This document shows positions 1 through 8,625 of a DNA stretch of 64,000 bases, piece after piece (position 1 is the first letter of the stretch; the number at the start of each line of letters is the position of its first letter). Made by a program: the position numbers and the translations under genes. The DNA comes from Flavobacteriaceae bacterium (GTDB lineage: Bacteria > Bacteroidota > Bacteroidia > Flavobacteriales > Flavobacteriaceae), in assembly GCA_009827225.1 (NCBI GenBank), contig WUAI01000010.1:1-64000 (forward strand). The letters run 5' to 3'. Under the pieces are notes generated by a model. It saw only the letters and a list, made by a program, of their open reading frames with translations. It did no database searches and was not told the DNA's origin.

Positions 1-60
1 TTCTATAAAACAATCATTAATCAATTTCTCCGTACATTTAAGTAGCTAATCTCCTAAACA

Positions 61-741
61 ATGAAATACCTTATTCTATTATTCTTATCAGCATCATTTC
101 TAAGTTCCTGTAATTCTTATGAAAAAAAAGAAATCGCCGATGAGTCAACCACCGAAACTTCCATCACAGAATCTGAAACCATGGACGAATCCAATTACCA
201 GGAAATCAATACGGATGAGGCCTTACTCGCAACGGCTTTAATGGCTGCCCCGGCTGAAAGTCGGGATGACGTCACGGTCATCGGATATAATATGGCCGGT
301 GAGTTTGTCACTTTTAAGGAAGGAACTAATGAATATATATGCTTGGTCGATGATCATGAGAAAGTCGGGTTTAATGCCGCCTGTTATCACAAAAGCCTGG
401 AACCCTTTATGGCCCGTGGCCGGGAATTACGGTTACAAGGCAAAAACAGCAGTGAAATATTCGATATTCGTGAAGAAGAAGTTAAGTCAGGCGTACTAAA
501 AATGGGCGATCCGGGAGCCACTTTGCACATTTATTATGGGGCCAAATCATTATACGATCCGGAGACTTCTTTGGTAGCTGGAGCACAGTATCGTTATGTG
601 GTGTATTTACCCTGGGCTACCGCCGAAACCACCGGTCTGCCGGAAGATCCCATTGCTCCCAATCACCCATGGATCATGAACCCGGGAACTCACAGAGCGC
701 ATATCATGATCTCTCCTGTTCCGGAAATAGAAGGTCAGTAA
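61..741 (+). CDS. Predicted lipoprotein of unknown function
   Basis: The 226-residue product begins with a short hydrophobic signal ending in a lipobox (L-S-S-C, Cys about residue 17), so it should be lipidated and sit in the periplasm or outer membrane. An acidic, Ser/Thr/Glu-rich linker follows to about residue 50, then a globular domain with two cysteines (about 94 and 108) and an aromatic, Gly/Pro-rich C-terminus. I recognise no family. It is followed by a convergent methyltransferase gene 37 bases away with no clear terminator between them. The gene is credible because of the lipobox and ordinary codon use; the function is unknown. Confidence 0.75.
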   Translation: MKYLILLFLSASFLSSCNSYEKKEIADESTTETSITESETMDESNYQEINTDEALLATALMAAPAESRDDVTVIGYNMAGEFVTFKEGTNEYICLVDDHEKVGFNAACYHKSLEPFMARGRELRLQGKNSSEIFDIREEEVKSGVLKMGDPGATLHIYYGAKSLYDPETSLVAGAQYRYVVYLPWATAETTGLPEDPIAPNHPWIMNPGTHRAHIMISPVPEIEGQ

Positions 742-778
742 ACAAATCTAAACCAACAGGATATTTTATTCGTACTCC

Positions 779-1477
779 TTAGTCTTTGCCCCTAGTAAAC
801 GGCACAAATAATACAGGGATCAACTTTTTATAGTTCAGTTTGCCGTTTTTCTTCTTAACCAACATTAGATCGCGATGTAAAGCCGTTTGCCCCACCGGGA
901 TGATCATTCGACCGCCTTCGGCCAGTTGCTCCAAAAGTTTGGGTGGAATCGTTTGAACGGCTGCTGTCACAATAATGGCGTCAAACGGTGCCTGTTCCGG
1001 CCAACCGTGATAACCGTCCCCTATTCGGGTATATACGTTGTCGTAGTTCAAGTCATTCAGCACCTTGGCAGCCGTAATTCCCAATGGTTCAACGATTTCG
1101 ATGGTATACACCGAATCCACGATTTCCGCCAGTACTGCCGCCTGATAACCGGATCCCGTACCGATTTCCAAGACTTTATCATCTTTCCGGAGTCTCAAAG
1201 CTTCAGTCATATAGGCCACGATGTATGGCTGTGAGATGGTCTGCCCCTCTCCTATGGGTTGTGCACCATCCATATAAGCCCAGTTTCGTATCGCTTCTGG
1301 CATAAACAAATGCCTGGGAACCTTACCCATGGCTTTCAGGGTAGCTCGATCGGTGATACCACGAAGTTTTAGCTGGGTGTCTACCATGCGCTTTCGTTTC
1401 TTGTCGAACTTATCCTGGGCGAAACTCAGAGTACATATCAAGCATAGTAAGACTGTCATTGTTTTCATTCTGTTCAA
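779..1477 (-). CDS. pcm: Protein-L-isoaspartate O-methyltransferase (Pcm) with a signal peptide
   Basis: Pcm uses S-adenosylmethionine to methylate isoaspartyl residues so that damaged proteins can be repaired. The 232-residue product has the family block IGEGQTISQPYIVA (75-88) and the SAM-binding motif VLEIGTGSGYQ (102-112). The first 21 residues look like a classical Sec signal peptide (basic start, hydrophobic core, cleavage after an S-F-A-Q type site). That is odd for an enzyme needing cytosolic SAM. No in-frame Met shortly after the signal gives an obvious cytosolic start; the next Met is residue 31. Family assignment is firm; location is inferred from sequence only. Confidence 0.9.
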   Translation of the reverse strand: MNRMKTMTVLLCLICTLSFAQDKFDKKRKRMVDTQLKLRGITDRATLKAMGKVPRHLFMPEAIRNWAYMDGAQPIGEGQTISQPYIVAYMTEALRLRKDDKVLEIGTGSGYQAAVLAEIVDSVYTIEIVEPLGITAAKVLNDLNYDNVYTRIGDGYHGWPEQAPFDAIIVTAAVQTIPPKLLEQLAEGGRMIIPVGQTALHRDLMLVKKKNGKLNYKKLIPVLFVPFTRGKD

Positions 1478-1610
1478 ACGCTTATCCTACTGAAAGTTAG
1501 TGAATTATCTGGTTAGTTGTGAGTGGTGAGAAGTGAGCCGTGAGTGGTTGTGGATACATTTGCCTCTGCTATCGCCTCGGCGAACACTCGAACTGACATC
1601 TTGAATGGGA

Positions 1611-1661
1611 CCTCTCGACTGCCAGCCCGAAAGACTTCGTTCTGGCGGGCGCTCGAGGTGA
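1611..1661. repeat. Nested hairpin element in intergenic DNA
   Basis: Outer arms CCTCTCGA (1611-1618) and TCGAGG (1653-1658) flank a stem GCCAG (1621-1625)/CTGGC (1642-1646), which encloses a small CGAA/TTCG hairpin. It lies in the 279-base gap before the gene at 1757 and resembles the short interspersed palindromes common between flavobacterial genes. No second full copy was seen in this window. Confidence 0.5.
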
Positions 1662-1756
1662 CGGTTTTGGTCGACACAATTAAGGCATTGGTAGATTTGA
1701 TTTCTCAGCCCCTTCCATTTCGACTAGATTGTAAATTCATTTTAAAATATACTGTT

Positions 1757-2140
1757 ATGAAAAATGCAACCCTACTCGTCTTAAGTCTATTTATAACTGG
1801 TATGACAGCCATTCAGGCCCAGGACTTGGAACCAAACTCTCAAGACCCGATCATTGCTTCGTGGGACATGGAAATCGATGCTCCCGGTGGAAGAGGCTCA
1901 GGTGTTCTTAGTTTTTTTGAAGAGGAAGGACAACTCATGGTAAAAACTGAAAATGGCTCCCAAAAGGTAAAAGTGGACGGCAATAACTATAACTGGAAGA
2001 TGGCTAAAGACACTCCCATGGGTACTATGGATTTTAAAGTTAATGCGACCCTGGATGGAGATTCTCTTAATGGCACCATGGAAATGCTTTCCGGAATGGC
2101 CGCCGGCCGTGTGGTCGATTTCACGGCGTCCAGAAAGTAA
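1757..2140 (+). CDS. Small exported protein of unknown function
   Basis: The 127-residue product starts with a good Sec signal peptide (cleavage about residue 22, A-Q-A-Q). The mature part is short and probably all-beta, with repeated charged/aromatic strands of the kind seen in small lipocalin-like or stress-protein-like periplasmic domains. An open frame extends upstream to 1544, but that part covers the hairpin repeat at 1611-1661 and would bury the signal peptide, so I chose the ATG at 1757. It converges on the lipid A deacylase-like gene 40 bases downstream. Family not recognised. Confidence 0.7.
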   Translation: MKNATLLVLSLFITGMTAIQAQDLEPNSQDPIIASWDMEIDAPGGRGSGVLSFFEEEGQLMVKTENGSQKVKVDGNNYNWKMAKDTPMGTMDFKVNATLDGDSLNGTMEMLSGMAAGRVVDFTASRK

Positions 2141-2180
2141 TCCAACGACTTTACGTTGATCCGGACCATTGGCACAATGA

Positions 2181-3263
2181 CTAGTTGATGATGTATAACA
2201 CTCGGCCGTCCATATGATCGGCTACTTTTCCGTAGGCAATCATAGACCCGCCAATGGTCCAGCGCTTTTTCTTCCCTATGCTATACCAGAAGGAATATCG
2301 CTGATACGCTCCCCTGCGCTGAATATTCTTTGGTCTCGTTACATAGATACCAAACTGCTGCAAGGCATAGAAATTCCCCAACTTAAAATGATGCCCCAAT
2401 ATGGCCGCGCTCGAAAAGGCAGAATCGTCCAGCATTTCATTTTTGGCGATCTTTTCATCCGAATAGTCATACCACAACTCCACTCCACCATTTACACCAT
2501 TGATCACAGACAACGGATATAAAGCCCCTCCGGTAAGTCCCACCAACAAATGATTGGTAGCTTCTGCTTCCCGGCTCGAAGATCGCAAACTGTAGAAAGA
2601 CCCCACATAATAACGCATACTTCCGTTGGCCGATTTCAAACTATCCGGCTTTTGCCGTAAAGGCTCGTAATCCAATATACGATCTATCCCCAATGAAACG
2701 GTTGGGAAATTCATTCCCATGTTGGGCTGTTTTTGTCCGCCGTTGGAAATATGGTTGTAGTTGGCCGATAGATTGATAGCGTAGTTATCGTTCAAGTGAT
2801 AGTTCAAGTTTAAATGGAGTCCCAAAAAGAAGCTGAAATTCGAACTGAATAATAAATTTTCAGGATTGGTGTCTTCATCAAAGGTCTTGTCCAGGTAAGT
2901 GAGTCCGATAGTACCTCGTAATGAAAATTTCAACGGTCCTTTATACGTGAAATAAGGCTCTACGAAATAGTTTAGATTATAGGCACTCCCCAGCACATCC
3001 GGGTTGGCGAAGTTGAAGTAAGCCAAGGACACTCCCGTCCTTCCATAACAATAACAGGTCTTCCAGGCTTTGTCACTCACTTTCAGCCGGCTGTATTCCA
3101 ATTGAAACCCCCAGGGATTGGTTTTGGCCAACGATTTCAATTCACTAGAATGCGCTATGATGAAACCATACTGCCCCTTGAATCCCAGGAACGTAGGATT
3201 CTCCTGCCCGTAAACGAACGGGACCATAAAAAGAAACAGCCATATGGCAGGAATCGACTTCAC
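2181..3263 (-). CDS. PagL-like lipid A deacylase (acyloxyacyl hydrolase family)
   Basis: PagL-type enzymes are outer-membrane beta-barrels that remove a 3-O-acyl chain from lipid A. The 360-residue product has a signal peptide (first 19 residues), alternating aromatic/polar strands typical of a barrel, and an H-I-S-N-G-G segment followed by P-N-x-G, matching the HxSNG neighbourhood that carries the His/Ser of PagL. At 360 residues it is about twice the length of classical PagL, so it carries an extra C-terminal barrel-like half. The start is GTG at 3263. A factor-independent terminator of the upstream gene ends only about 14 bases before it, leaving unclear how this gene is transcribed. Confidence 0.72.
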   Translation of the reverse strand: MKSIPAIWLFLFMVPFVYGQENPTFLGFKGQYGFIIAHSSELKSLAKTNPWGFQLEYSRLKVSDKAWKTCYCYGRTGVSLAYFNFANPDVLGSAYNLNYFVEPYFTYKGPLKFSLRGTIGLTYLDKTFDEDTNPENLLFSSNFSFFLGLHLNLNYHLNDNYAINLSANYNHISNGGQKQPNMGMNFPTVSLGIDRILDYEPLRQKPDSLKSANGSMRYYVGSFYSLRSSSREAEATNHLLVGLTGGALYPLSVINGVNGGVELWYDYSDEKIAKNEMLDDSAFSSAAILGHHFKLGNFYALQQFGIYVTRPKNIQRRGAYQRYSFWYSIGKKKRWTIGGSMIAYGKVADHMDGRVLYIIN

Positions 3264-3277
3264 ATTCAGAAAGCTAC

Positions 3278-3309
3278 AAAAAAAAACCGCAACCCTAAGG
3301 GCCGCGGTT
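3278..3309 (-). terminator. Intrinsic terminator after the gene at 3340-3723
   Basis: Read on the minus strand, the inverted repeat AACCGC/GCGGTT with inner GGG/CCC pairs (arms 3285-3290 and 3304-3309) runs into a nine-T tract (3286-3278). It lies about 30 bases after the stop codon of the upstream gene and about 14 bases before the GTG of the PagL-like gene. Confidence 0.8.
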
Positions 3310-3339
3310 CCTTTCTTCCATAGTCAATTTTTTATAGTA

Positions 3340-3723
3340 TCAAACAGCATACTCCGTAAAGAAATCCATCATTTCTTCCTTTAGGTCGTAATGCATTTTG
3401 ATATAAGTTCTCATGTCTTCCCGTAACGGGGATTGCTCATCTCTTAACCGTCCGTCAAGATTTTCGTTGAAATCGGCCAAGTGTATGTTCCTTAATTTAT
3501 GCTTGCAACGATGTTTTAATTTGGCGATGGCCGACTTCTCAATCATAATGCGATTCTGGAAATTCTCTAACGATTTCCGGGCATCATGTCCGAATTCACG
3601 GGCGGCGATCTCCTCGAGTTTTTCCTGGAAGGTGTCCATTTCATCAAAATGAAATCGCAACTCACGTCTCCAGGTCTCTAAATTAAACTTTAGGTCACTT
3701 AAATAACGAACTTTTGTATGCAT
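3340..3723 (-). CDS. Conserved small helical cytosolic protein, function unknown
   Basis: The 127-residue product has no signal peptide or membrane segment. It is highly charged and almost certainly all-helical, with heptad-like Leu/Ile/Phe spacing suggesting a helical bundle or coiled coil, and a His/Cys/Lys-rich stretch near residues 70-76. It lies 24 bases downstream of the EF-G paralogue on the same strand and is followed by a clear terminator, so the two are probably co-transcribed. That hints at a link to translation or stress but does not prove one. Family not recognised. Confidence 0.7.
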   Translation of the reverse strand: MHTKVRYLSDLKFNLETWRRELRFHFDEMDTFQEKLEEIAAREFGHDARKSLENFQNRIMIEKSAIAKLKHRCKHKLRNIHLADFNENLDGRLRDEQSPLREDMRTYIKMHYDLKEEMMDFFTEYAV

Positions 3724-3747
3724 AGTTTGTACGGATTAATTAATATA

Positions 3748-5865
3748 TCAAGCTACTACCTCTTTGGTAGTGGTTAATTTCTTCTGAATATTTGCCGGAA
3801 CAGCCTGGTAGCTGTCGAACTTAGAGGTGAAATTGGCCCTTCCTTGCGTCAAGGAACGCAGTTGGGTACTAAAGTTCACCATTTCGGCCTTAGGCATCAA
3901 AGCCTTCAATACCTGGTTCTTGCCTTCAGTGGTGATCCCCTGGATCAAGGCGCGGCGGCTCTGCAATTCAGTCATCACATTACCCACCATGGCTTCAGGT
4001 ACTTTGATCGTCACCTCTTGCACCGGCTCTAACAATTTCGGATCGGCATTCACAAAGGCTTCTTTAAAAGCATGGGCCCCTGCAATCTTAAATGAAATAT
4101 CGTTGGAATCTACAGAGTGCATTTTTCCATCGTATACCATCACCCGAATATCGCGTGCCCGGGAACCGGTCAATGGGCCGTTCTCCATCACTTCTAATAC
4201 TCCTTTCATGACTGAAGGTAAATATCGTGCGTCGATCACCCCACCTACGATACAGTTGTAGAAGATCAGTTTTCCTCCCCATGGCAGGTCCACTTCTTCT
4301 TTTCCTCTCAAACTGAATCCTTGTGGTTCTTCCATACCTTCATAATAAGGCTCAATTTTCATATGTACTTCACCAAATTGCCCGGATCCCCCACTCTGTT
4401 TCTTATGACGATAATTCGCCGTAGCACTTCGTTGAATGGTTTCTCTGTAAGCAATCCTGGGCTGATGGAACTCCGCCTCAACATTGTAGATATTCTTCAA
4501 AGCCCAATCTACAGTGGATAAATGCAATTCTCCCTGGAACCCAACAATGGTCTCATGGGTTTCCTTATCGTAGCGTAGATCTACTGTAAGATCCTGGCTA
4601 TGGATCTTTTTCAATGCATCGTTGAGTTTTTCTTCTTCGGTTTGAGTCACCGCAGATACTGCTTTCTCAACCCGAGCCTGCGGGAATTGAATCGGCTTGA
4701 TGGTAGGCCCATCTTCCTTAGCACAAAGCGTATCGTTGGTGTGGGTCACTTTCAGCTTCGTTGTCGCTCCAATGTCCCCTACCGTCAATTTCTGAACGGG
4801 GTGTTTCACCTTTCCATCCAGAATGTATAACTGGTTGATATTCTCCACATCTCCGGTTCGCTTATTATACAGCTTATCATTTACCGTTACTTCACCGGAT
4901 TTCACTTTGAACAAACTCAACTGACCCGAATTCGCCTCGTAAATGGTTTTAAACACAAAGAGCGTGGTGTCTGCATCCACCACTCTTTTGATCTCATCCC
5001 CTTCCACACTCTGCTCTTCTCTTAAGTCGGCAGCCGAAGGTGCTACATTATCGATAAAGCCCATCAAACGGCCAGATCCCATATCATTCAATGCTGAAAC
5101 ACAGAACACAGGGAACAGATCATGATTCAACATTCCCATTTTGATTCCACGACGTAGTTCTTCTTCATTCAATGTACCCTTGTCAAAAAACAACTCCATA
5201 AGATCTTCGTCATTTTCCGCTGCTTTCTCAACGAGTTCGTTGTGCAGGTAATTGGCACGCTCTACATGCTCCTCGGGAATCGGCACTTTTTCAGGCTTTC
5301 CGCCTTCAGGACCAAATTTGTAACATTTCATCTTTAAGACATCCACGATGCACTGGGCACCATCGATCTTGATCGGAAACTGAATGAGCACCGCATTCTT
5401 TCCAACAAGATTGGAAATACTGGCTACACTGTCTTCGTAATTGGCTTTTTCAGCATCAATTTTATTGATCACAAACACCGTTGGTTTGTGATATTTGTCT
5501 ACATAATTCCAAATGATATCCGTTCCGATTTCTACACCATGCTTGGCGTTCAGAACGGTCACAATGGTATCGGCCACCCGAATGGAAGAAATGATCTCAC
5601 CGATGAAATCGTCCAAACCGGGGGTGTCCATAATGTTGATTTTGTAGTTTCTCCACTCCGTATGCAAAGGGGTAGCAAAAACAGAAGCACCTCTCTGGTG
5701 CTCTATCTCTCTGTAATCCGATACGGTGTTGTTCTGCTCTACGGCCCCTCTTCTATTGAGAAGACCAGCTTCGTAAAGCATGGTCTCGGCCAGTGTCGTT
5801 TTGCCAGAACGATGTGCTCCCACGAACACAATGTTCTTAATGTGTTTATTGTCAAATACTTTCAT
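3748..5865 (-). CDS. Elongation factor G paralogue (EF-G2 type)
   Basis: EF-G drives tRNA-mRNA translocation on the ribosome. The 705-residue product keeps the five-domain length and the GTP-binding motifs G1 (GAHRSGKTT, 16-24), G3 (DTPG, 80-83) and G4 (NKID, 134-137), then domain II, domain IV and a C-terminal domain V. It departs from canonical EF-G at diagnostic places: switch I reads HQRGASV instead of the usual ERGITI type, and the catalytic His after DTPG is Leu84 (DTPGLDDF, not DTPGHVDF). It is not in a ribosomal-protein operon, so it is a second EF-G rather than housekeeping fusA. Bacteroides EF-G2 is reported to support translocation without GTP hydrolysis; this protein has the features expected of that group. 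Confidence 0.88.
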   Translation of the reverse strand: MKVFDNKHIKNIVFVGAHRSGKTTLAETMLYEAGLLNRRGAVEQNNTVSDYREIEHQRGASVFATPLHTEWRNYKINIMDTPGLDDFIGEIISSIRVADTIVTVLNAKHGVEIGTDIIWNYVDKYHKPTVFVINKIDAEKANYEDSVASISNLVGKNAVLIQFPIKIDGAQCIVDVLKMKCYKFGPEGGKPEKVPIPEEHVERANYLHNELVEKAAENDEDLMELFFDKGTLNEEELRRGIKMGMLNHDLFPVFCVSALNDMGSGRLMGFIDNVAPSAADLREEQSVEGDEIKRVVDADTTLFVFKTIYEANSGQLSLFKVKSGEVTVNDKLYNKRTGDVENINQLYILDGKVKHPVQKLTVGDIGATTKLKVTHTNDTLCAKEDGPTIKPIQFPQARVEKAVSAVTQTEEEKLNDALKKIHSQDLTVDLRYDKETHETIVGFQGELHLSTVDWALKNIYNVEAEFHQPRIAYRETIQRSATANYRHKKQSGGSGQFGEVHMKIEPYYEGMEEPQGFSLRGKEEVDLPWGGKLIFYNCIVGGVIDARYLPSVMKGVLEVMENGPLTGSRARDIRVMVYDGKMHSVDSNDISFKIAGAHAFKEAFVNADPKLLEPVQEVTIKVPEAMVGNVMTELQSRRALIQGITTEGKNQVLKALMPKAEMVNFSTQLRSLTQGRANFTSKFDSYQAVPANIQKKLTTTKEVVA

Positions 5866-6049
5866 TGATCAAGATGTTTTAGAGTTCTTGTTGCCACCGA
5901 ACCACGAATTCGGTGAGATCCAAAGACGCCAGGTTGTATCTAAGTAAATGTGAGGCTGTAGGGTAATTCTGTATTCCTCTACAATATAAACAAAGTGAAG
6001 CTGAAAGTCAAATTATTGGGTGTTAATCTTTTAGTGAAATCACAGGATT

Positions 6050-7255
6050 ATGAACTACTTTTGCGGGGTGCAAACCCAATCTTCCCGCCAAATAGAATTC
6101 GTGGCCATGATGGCCTCCTTGATGTCTGTGGTCGCCCTGGCTATTGATGCACTCCTACCCGCCCTCGAGATCATTGGAATCGCCATAGGTACACAGCATG
6201 CCGTTGATAACCAGTTACTCATTACAACCATCTTTATAGGGCTAGGAATTGGCCCTTTGATATTCGGGCCACTATCCGATGCTATGGGCAGAAAACCGGT
6301 AGTATACATGGGATTGATTCTATTTATCCTCGCTAGTGTGATTTGTGTTTATGCCAATAACCTCGAAGTAATGATTACCGGAAGGATATTACAAGGAATT
6401 GGCTTATCTGCGCCAAGAACTATTGCCATCGCCATTATTCGTGATATGTACAGCGGCGATTATATGGCCAGGATCATGTCGTTTGTAACTGTAGTTTTCC
6501 TGTTGGTGCCCATCGTGGCCCCATTACTGGGCCAGTGGATACTGGATTACTATAACTGGAAATGGATCTTCTATATGCAGGTATTGTTTACTGTATTAGT
6601 CGCCTTATGGTTTTGGAGGCGACAACCTGAAACCCTGGCGGTTTCAAACCGCATTCCTTTTTCGCATAAAATATTCCTTGATGGATTTCGTGAGATCATA
6701 AGGCACAGGCGTACCATGGGTTATACATATATCTCTGGTTTCGTTGTAGGTTCTTTCCTTGTATATCTAAGTGGTTCCCAACATATTTTTCATGAACAAT
6801 ACGGGCTGATTGAAGAGTTCCCATATATTTTTGCCGGATTGGCAATTGCGATTGGTTCAGCCATCTTCCTGAATGGAAAGATGGTGTTAAAGTATGGTAT
6901 GGAACGGCTCATTCGAACCTCACTACTTGGGTTTTTTATCGTTTCTCTGGTTTATGTGGTCTTATTTATGAACGGAAACAATCCGCCGGTGGAAGTCTTG
7001 TTAGGATTCTTTGCAGTTCAATTTTTTTGCATCGGATTCCTTTTCGGAAATCTTCGTGCGATGGCAATGGATCCGGTGGGACACATCGCTGGAATTGCGG
7101 CAGCCCTCACCGGATTTATTTCGACTGTAATGGCGGTACCTATAAGTATTTATATAGGACGCTTTGTGGAGAATAGTGCACTTCCCTTGTTTATAGGGTT
7201 TCTCATCTGTTCGGCCATTTCAGTAGTAATTTTATTGTTTCTTCGGAAACGTTAG
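6050..7255 (+). CDS. Bcr/CflA-type multidrug efflux transporter (MFS)
   Basis: The 401-residue product has about 12 hydrophobic segments and the MFS loop 2-3 signature (G-P-L-S-D-A-M-G-R-K, about residues 76-85). The later conserved RILQGIG block and a drug:H+ antiporter-like motif C region (P-I-V-A-P-L-L-G) point to the Bcr/CflA subgroup, which exports drugs or small peptides by proton antiport across the inner membrane. The first Met at 6050 is used; Met20/Met21 could serve as later starts just before TM1. Its stop codon overlaps the stop of the convergent gene by four bases. Substrate unknown. Confidence 0.85.
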   Translation: MNYFCGVQTQSSRQIEFVAMMASLMSVVALAIDALLPALEIIGIAIGTQHAVDNQLLITTIFIGLGIGPLIFGPLSDAMGRKPVVYMGLILFILASVICVYANNLEVMITGRILQGIGLSAPRTIAIAIIRDMYSGDYMARIMSFVTVVFLLVPIVAPLLGQWILDYYNWKWIFYMQVLFTVLVALWFWRRQPETLAVSNRIPFSHKIFLDGFREIIRHRRTMGYTYISGFVVGSFLVYLSGSQHIFHEQYGLIEEFPYIFAGLAIAIGSAIFLNGKMVLKYGMERLIRTSLLGFFIVSLVYVVLFMNGNNPPVEVLLGFFAVQFFCIGFLFGNLRAMAMDPVGHIAGIAAALTGFISTVMAVPISIYIGRFVENSALPLFIGFLICSAISVVILLFLRKR

Positions 7256-8019
7256 CGGTATTTCCGAATGGCCAGCGGACCATTTTCCGTGGAAAGGTAC
7301 AGTAAAGCTCCTCCTCCATTGATGGTCGCCGAATTTCGGATGGGCGACTTAGAATAAACCGCTTGGTTAAGATTCGTGATGTTTTCGCGGGTGCCAAGTT
7401 CAAAATCACTCATCACATACCCGTTTTTTCTGGATCGAAGTTTTACATCTCGTTGTGCATTCTCAGGAAGCGAAACGGTGACTCCGCCATTCATAGTAAC
7501 CAATGAAATGGGCTTCTCTGCATCCAACTGTTTGAACGATGCCTTAATCTCTCCATTGGCTGCCGTGATCAAAGCATTACCTGAAATATCTCTCGCTTCT
7601 ACAGATCCGTTCAAACTATTTATTTCCAACCCCTGGGATAGGTTTTCGGCCAAAATATTTCCTCCGCGTAGCAGCTCCAATTCTACCTTGATATACGATG
7701 GAACCCGCAGATACATATCGATGGATTCAAATCCGACGGGATCACGAGCTTCAATAAACAGCTGTCCTCCCACTCTTCGGATGCTTACGAATTTGTCCAA
7801 ATTACTTTCTATAAAACTCGGCTTATTACTACTATCCGTATGTCGTATTTCCAGGGAAAAGTCTTCCGTTTCCAGTGCGGGCGTTCCGATCACCTCCAGG
7901 TCTCCCCAATGTGTGGTGACCTTTACTTTTTGTACATCTTTAAATTCGTTTAAGTCTTTTCCGGCATGGGCCAGTTGCACCAGGAGTGCCATTGCAATAA
8001 CTGTGATTGTTGTTTTCAT
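7252..8019 (-). CDS. Exported DUF4097-type beta-repeat protein
   Basis: The 255-residue product has a Sec signal peptide (about residues 1-19) and then repeating beta strands with turns such as N-G-S-V-E-A, N-G-E-I-K-A and N-G-G-V-T-V. This is the pattern of DUF4097/putative adhesin beta-helical domains. It is the third gene of the sigma-factor operon, 12 bases after the predicted anti-sigma gene. That placement suggests it is either a target of the regulon or part of an envelope-sensing arm. Direct function of the family is not established. Confidence 0.75.
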   Translation of the reverse strand: MKTTITVIAMALLVQLAHAGKDLNEFKDVQKVKVTTHWGDLEVIGTPALETEDFSLEIRHTDSSNKPSFIESNLDKFVSIRRVGGQLFIEARDPVGFESIDMYLRVPSYIKVELELLRGGNILAENLSQGLEINSLNGSVEARDISGNALITAANGEIKASFKQLDAEKPISLVTMNGGVTVSLPENAQRDVKLRSRKNGYVMSDFELGTRENITNLNQAVYSKSPIRNSATINGGGALLYLSTENGPLAIRKYR

Positions 8020-8031
8020 GATTGATGAATT

Positions 8032-8625
8032 TTAATTGTTGTTTATTTCTGAAATGATGGTTGCTACTTTTTCCGTAACACTGGGATCCAGGTCGGTGCG
8101 CCGTTGAAAAACGACCAGTTGATCCATAATTTCTTCGCTTTCAAATTGTCGTGCCAGATTCAGATAGGCCATCTGAACGGCCGGTACATTCTCCTCTTGC
8201 AAAGGATTTAGCAAGTCATGTGTTTCTGCCGATTCATGAATTTCGAGTAGGTCGAGAATAAACACTCGAATATTTGGGTTTTCCTCTGTTTTCAGGACAT
8301 CTCCCAACCAGGCAACGTCATTATCTTGTAATGTTTTAGCTGACAATTCATGAATTATCGCCATTTTATCTGAAGCATCTTCCATGGCGCTATAATGATC
8401 TTGGATACTTGTACCAAAAGGCCACCACAACAATAACGCTATCAGGGCAGCTATGGAAGCAGCGATTCCATACCATTTTGGAGAATTGGAAGATTTCCTG
8501 TGCGTTTCCTTATTCCATAACTCTTCCATAGCTTCAAAACGTTGGTTCACCGCTGAGCTTACTTCCTTTTTTGGAAGTTGCTTTAGTTGTTCCACCAACT
8601 CCTCATATGACTCCTGTTCCTTCAT
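8032..8625 (-). CDS. Membrane protein, likely anti-sigma factor for the adjacent ECF sigma
   Basis: The 197-residue product has a cytosolic N-terminus (about 1-48), one transmembrane segment (about 50-70, ending in a Trp-Trp-Pro-Phe stretch) and a periplasmic helical region with repeated Leu/Glu pairs like short HEAT-type repeats. Its start overlaps the sigma-factor stop (ATGA), the usual arrangement of a sigma/anti-sigma pair. I see no zinc-binding HxxxCxxC motif of classical ZAS anti-sigma factors, so the role is inferred from topology and position only. Confidence 0.65.
   Translation of the reverse strand: MKEQESYEELVEQLKQLPKKEVSSAVNQRFEAMEELWNKETHRKSSNSPKWYGIAASIAALIALLLWWPFGTSIQDHYSAMEDASDKMAIIHELSAKTLQDNDVAWLGDVLKTEENPNIRVFILDLLEIHESAETHDLLNPLQEENVPAVQMAYLNLARQFESEEIMDQLVVFQRRTDLDPSVTEKVATIISEINNN

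Noticed and set aside
1544-1756. Longer N-terminus for the small exported protein
   Set aside because: The extension covers the hairpin repeat, has no conserved look and would bury the signal peptide; ATG 1757 is better.
5488-5868. Long open frame opposite the EF-G paralogue
   Set aside because: It is a shadow of the EF-G coding frame with no recognisable motif or upstream signal; several similar frames opposite other genes were dropped for the same reason.
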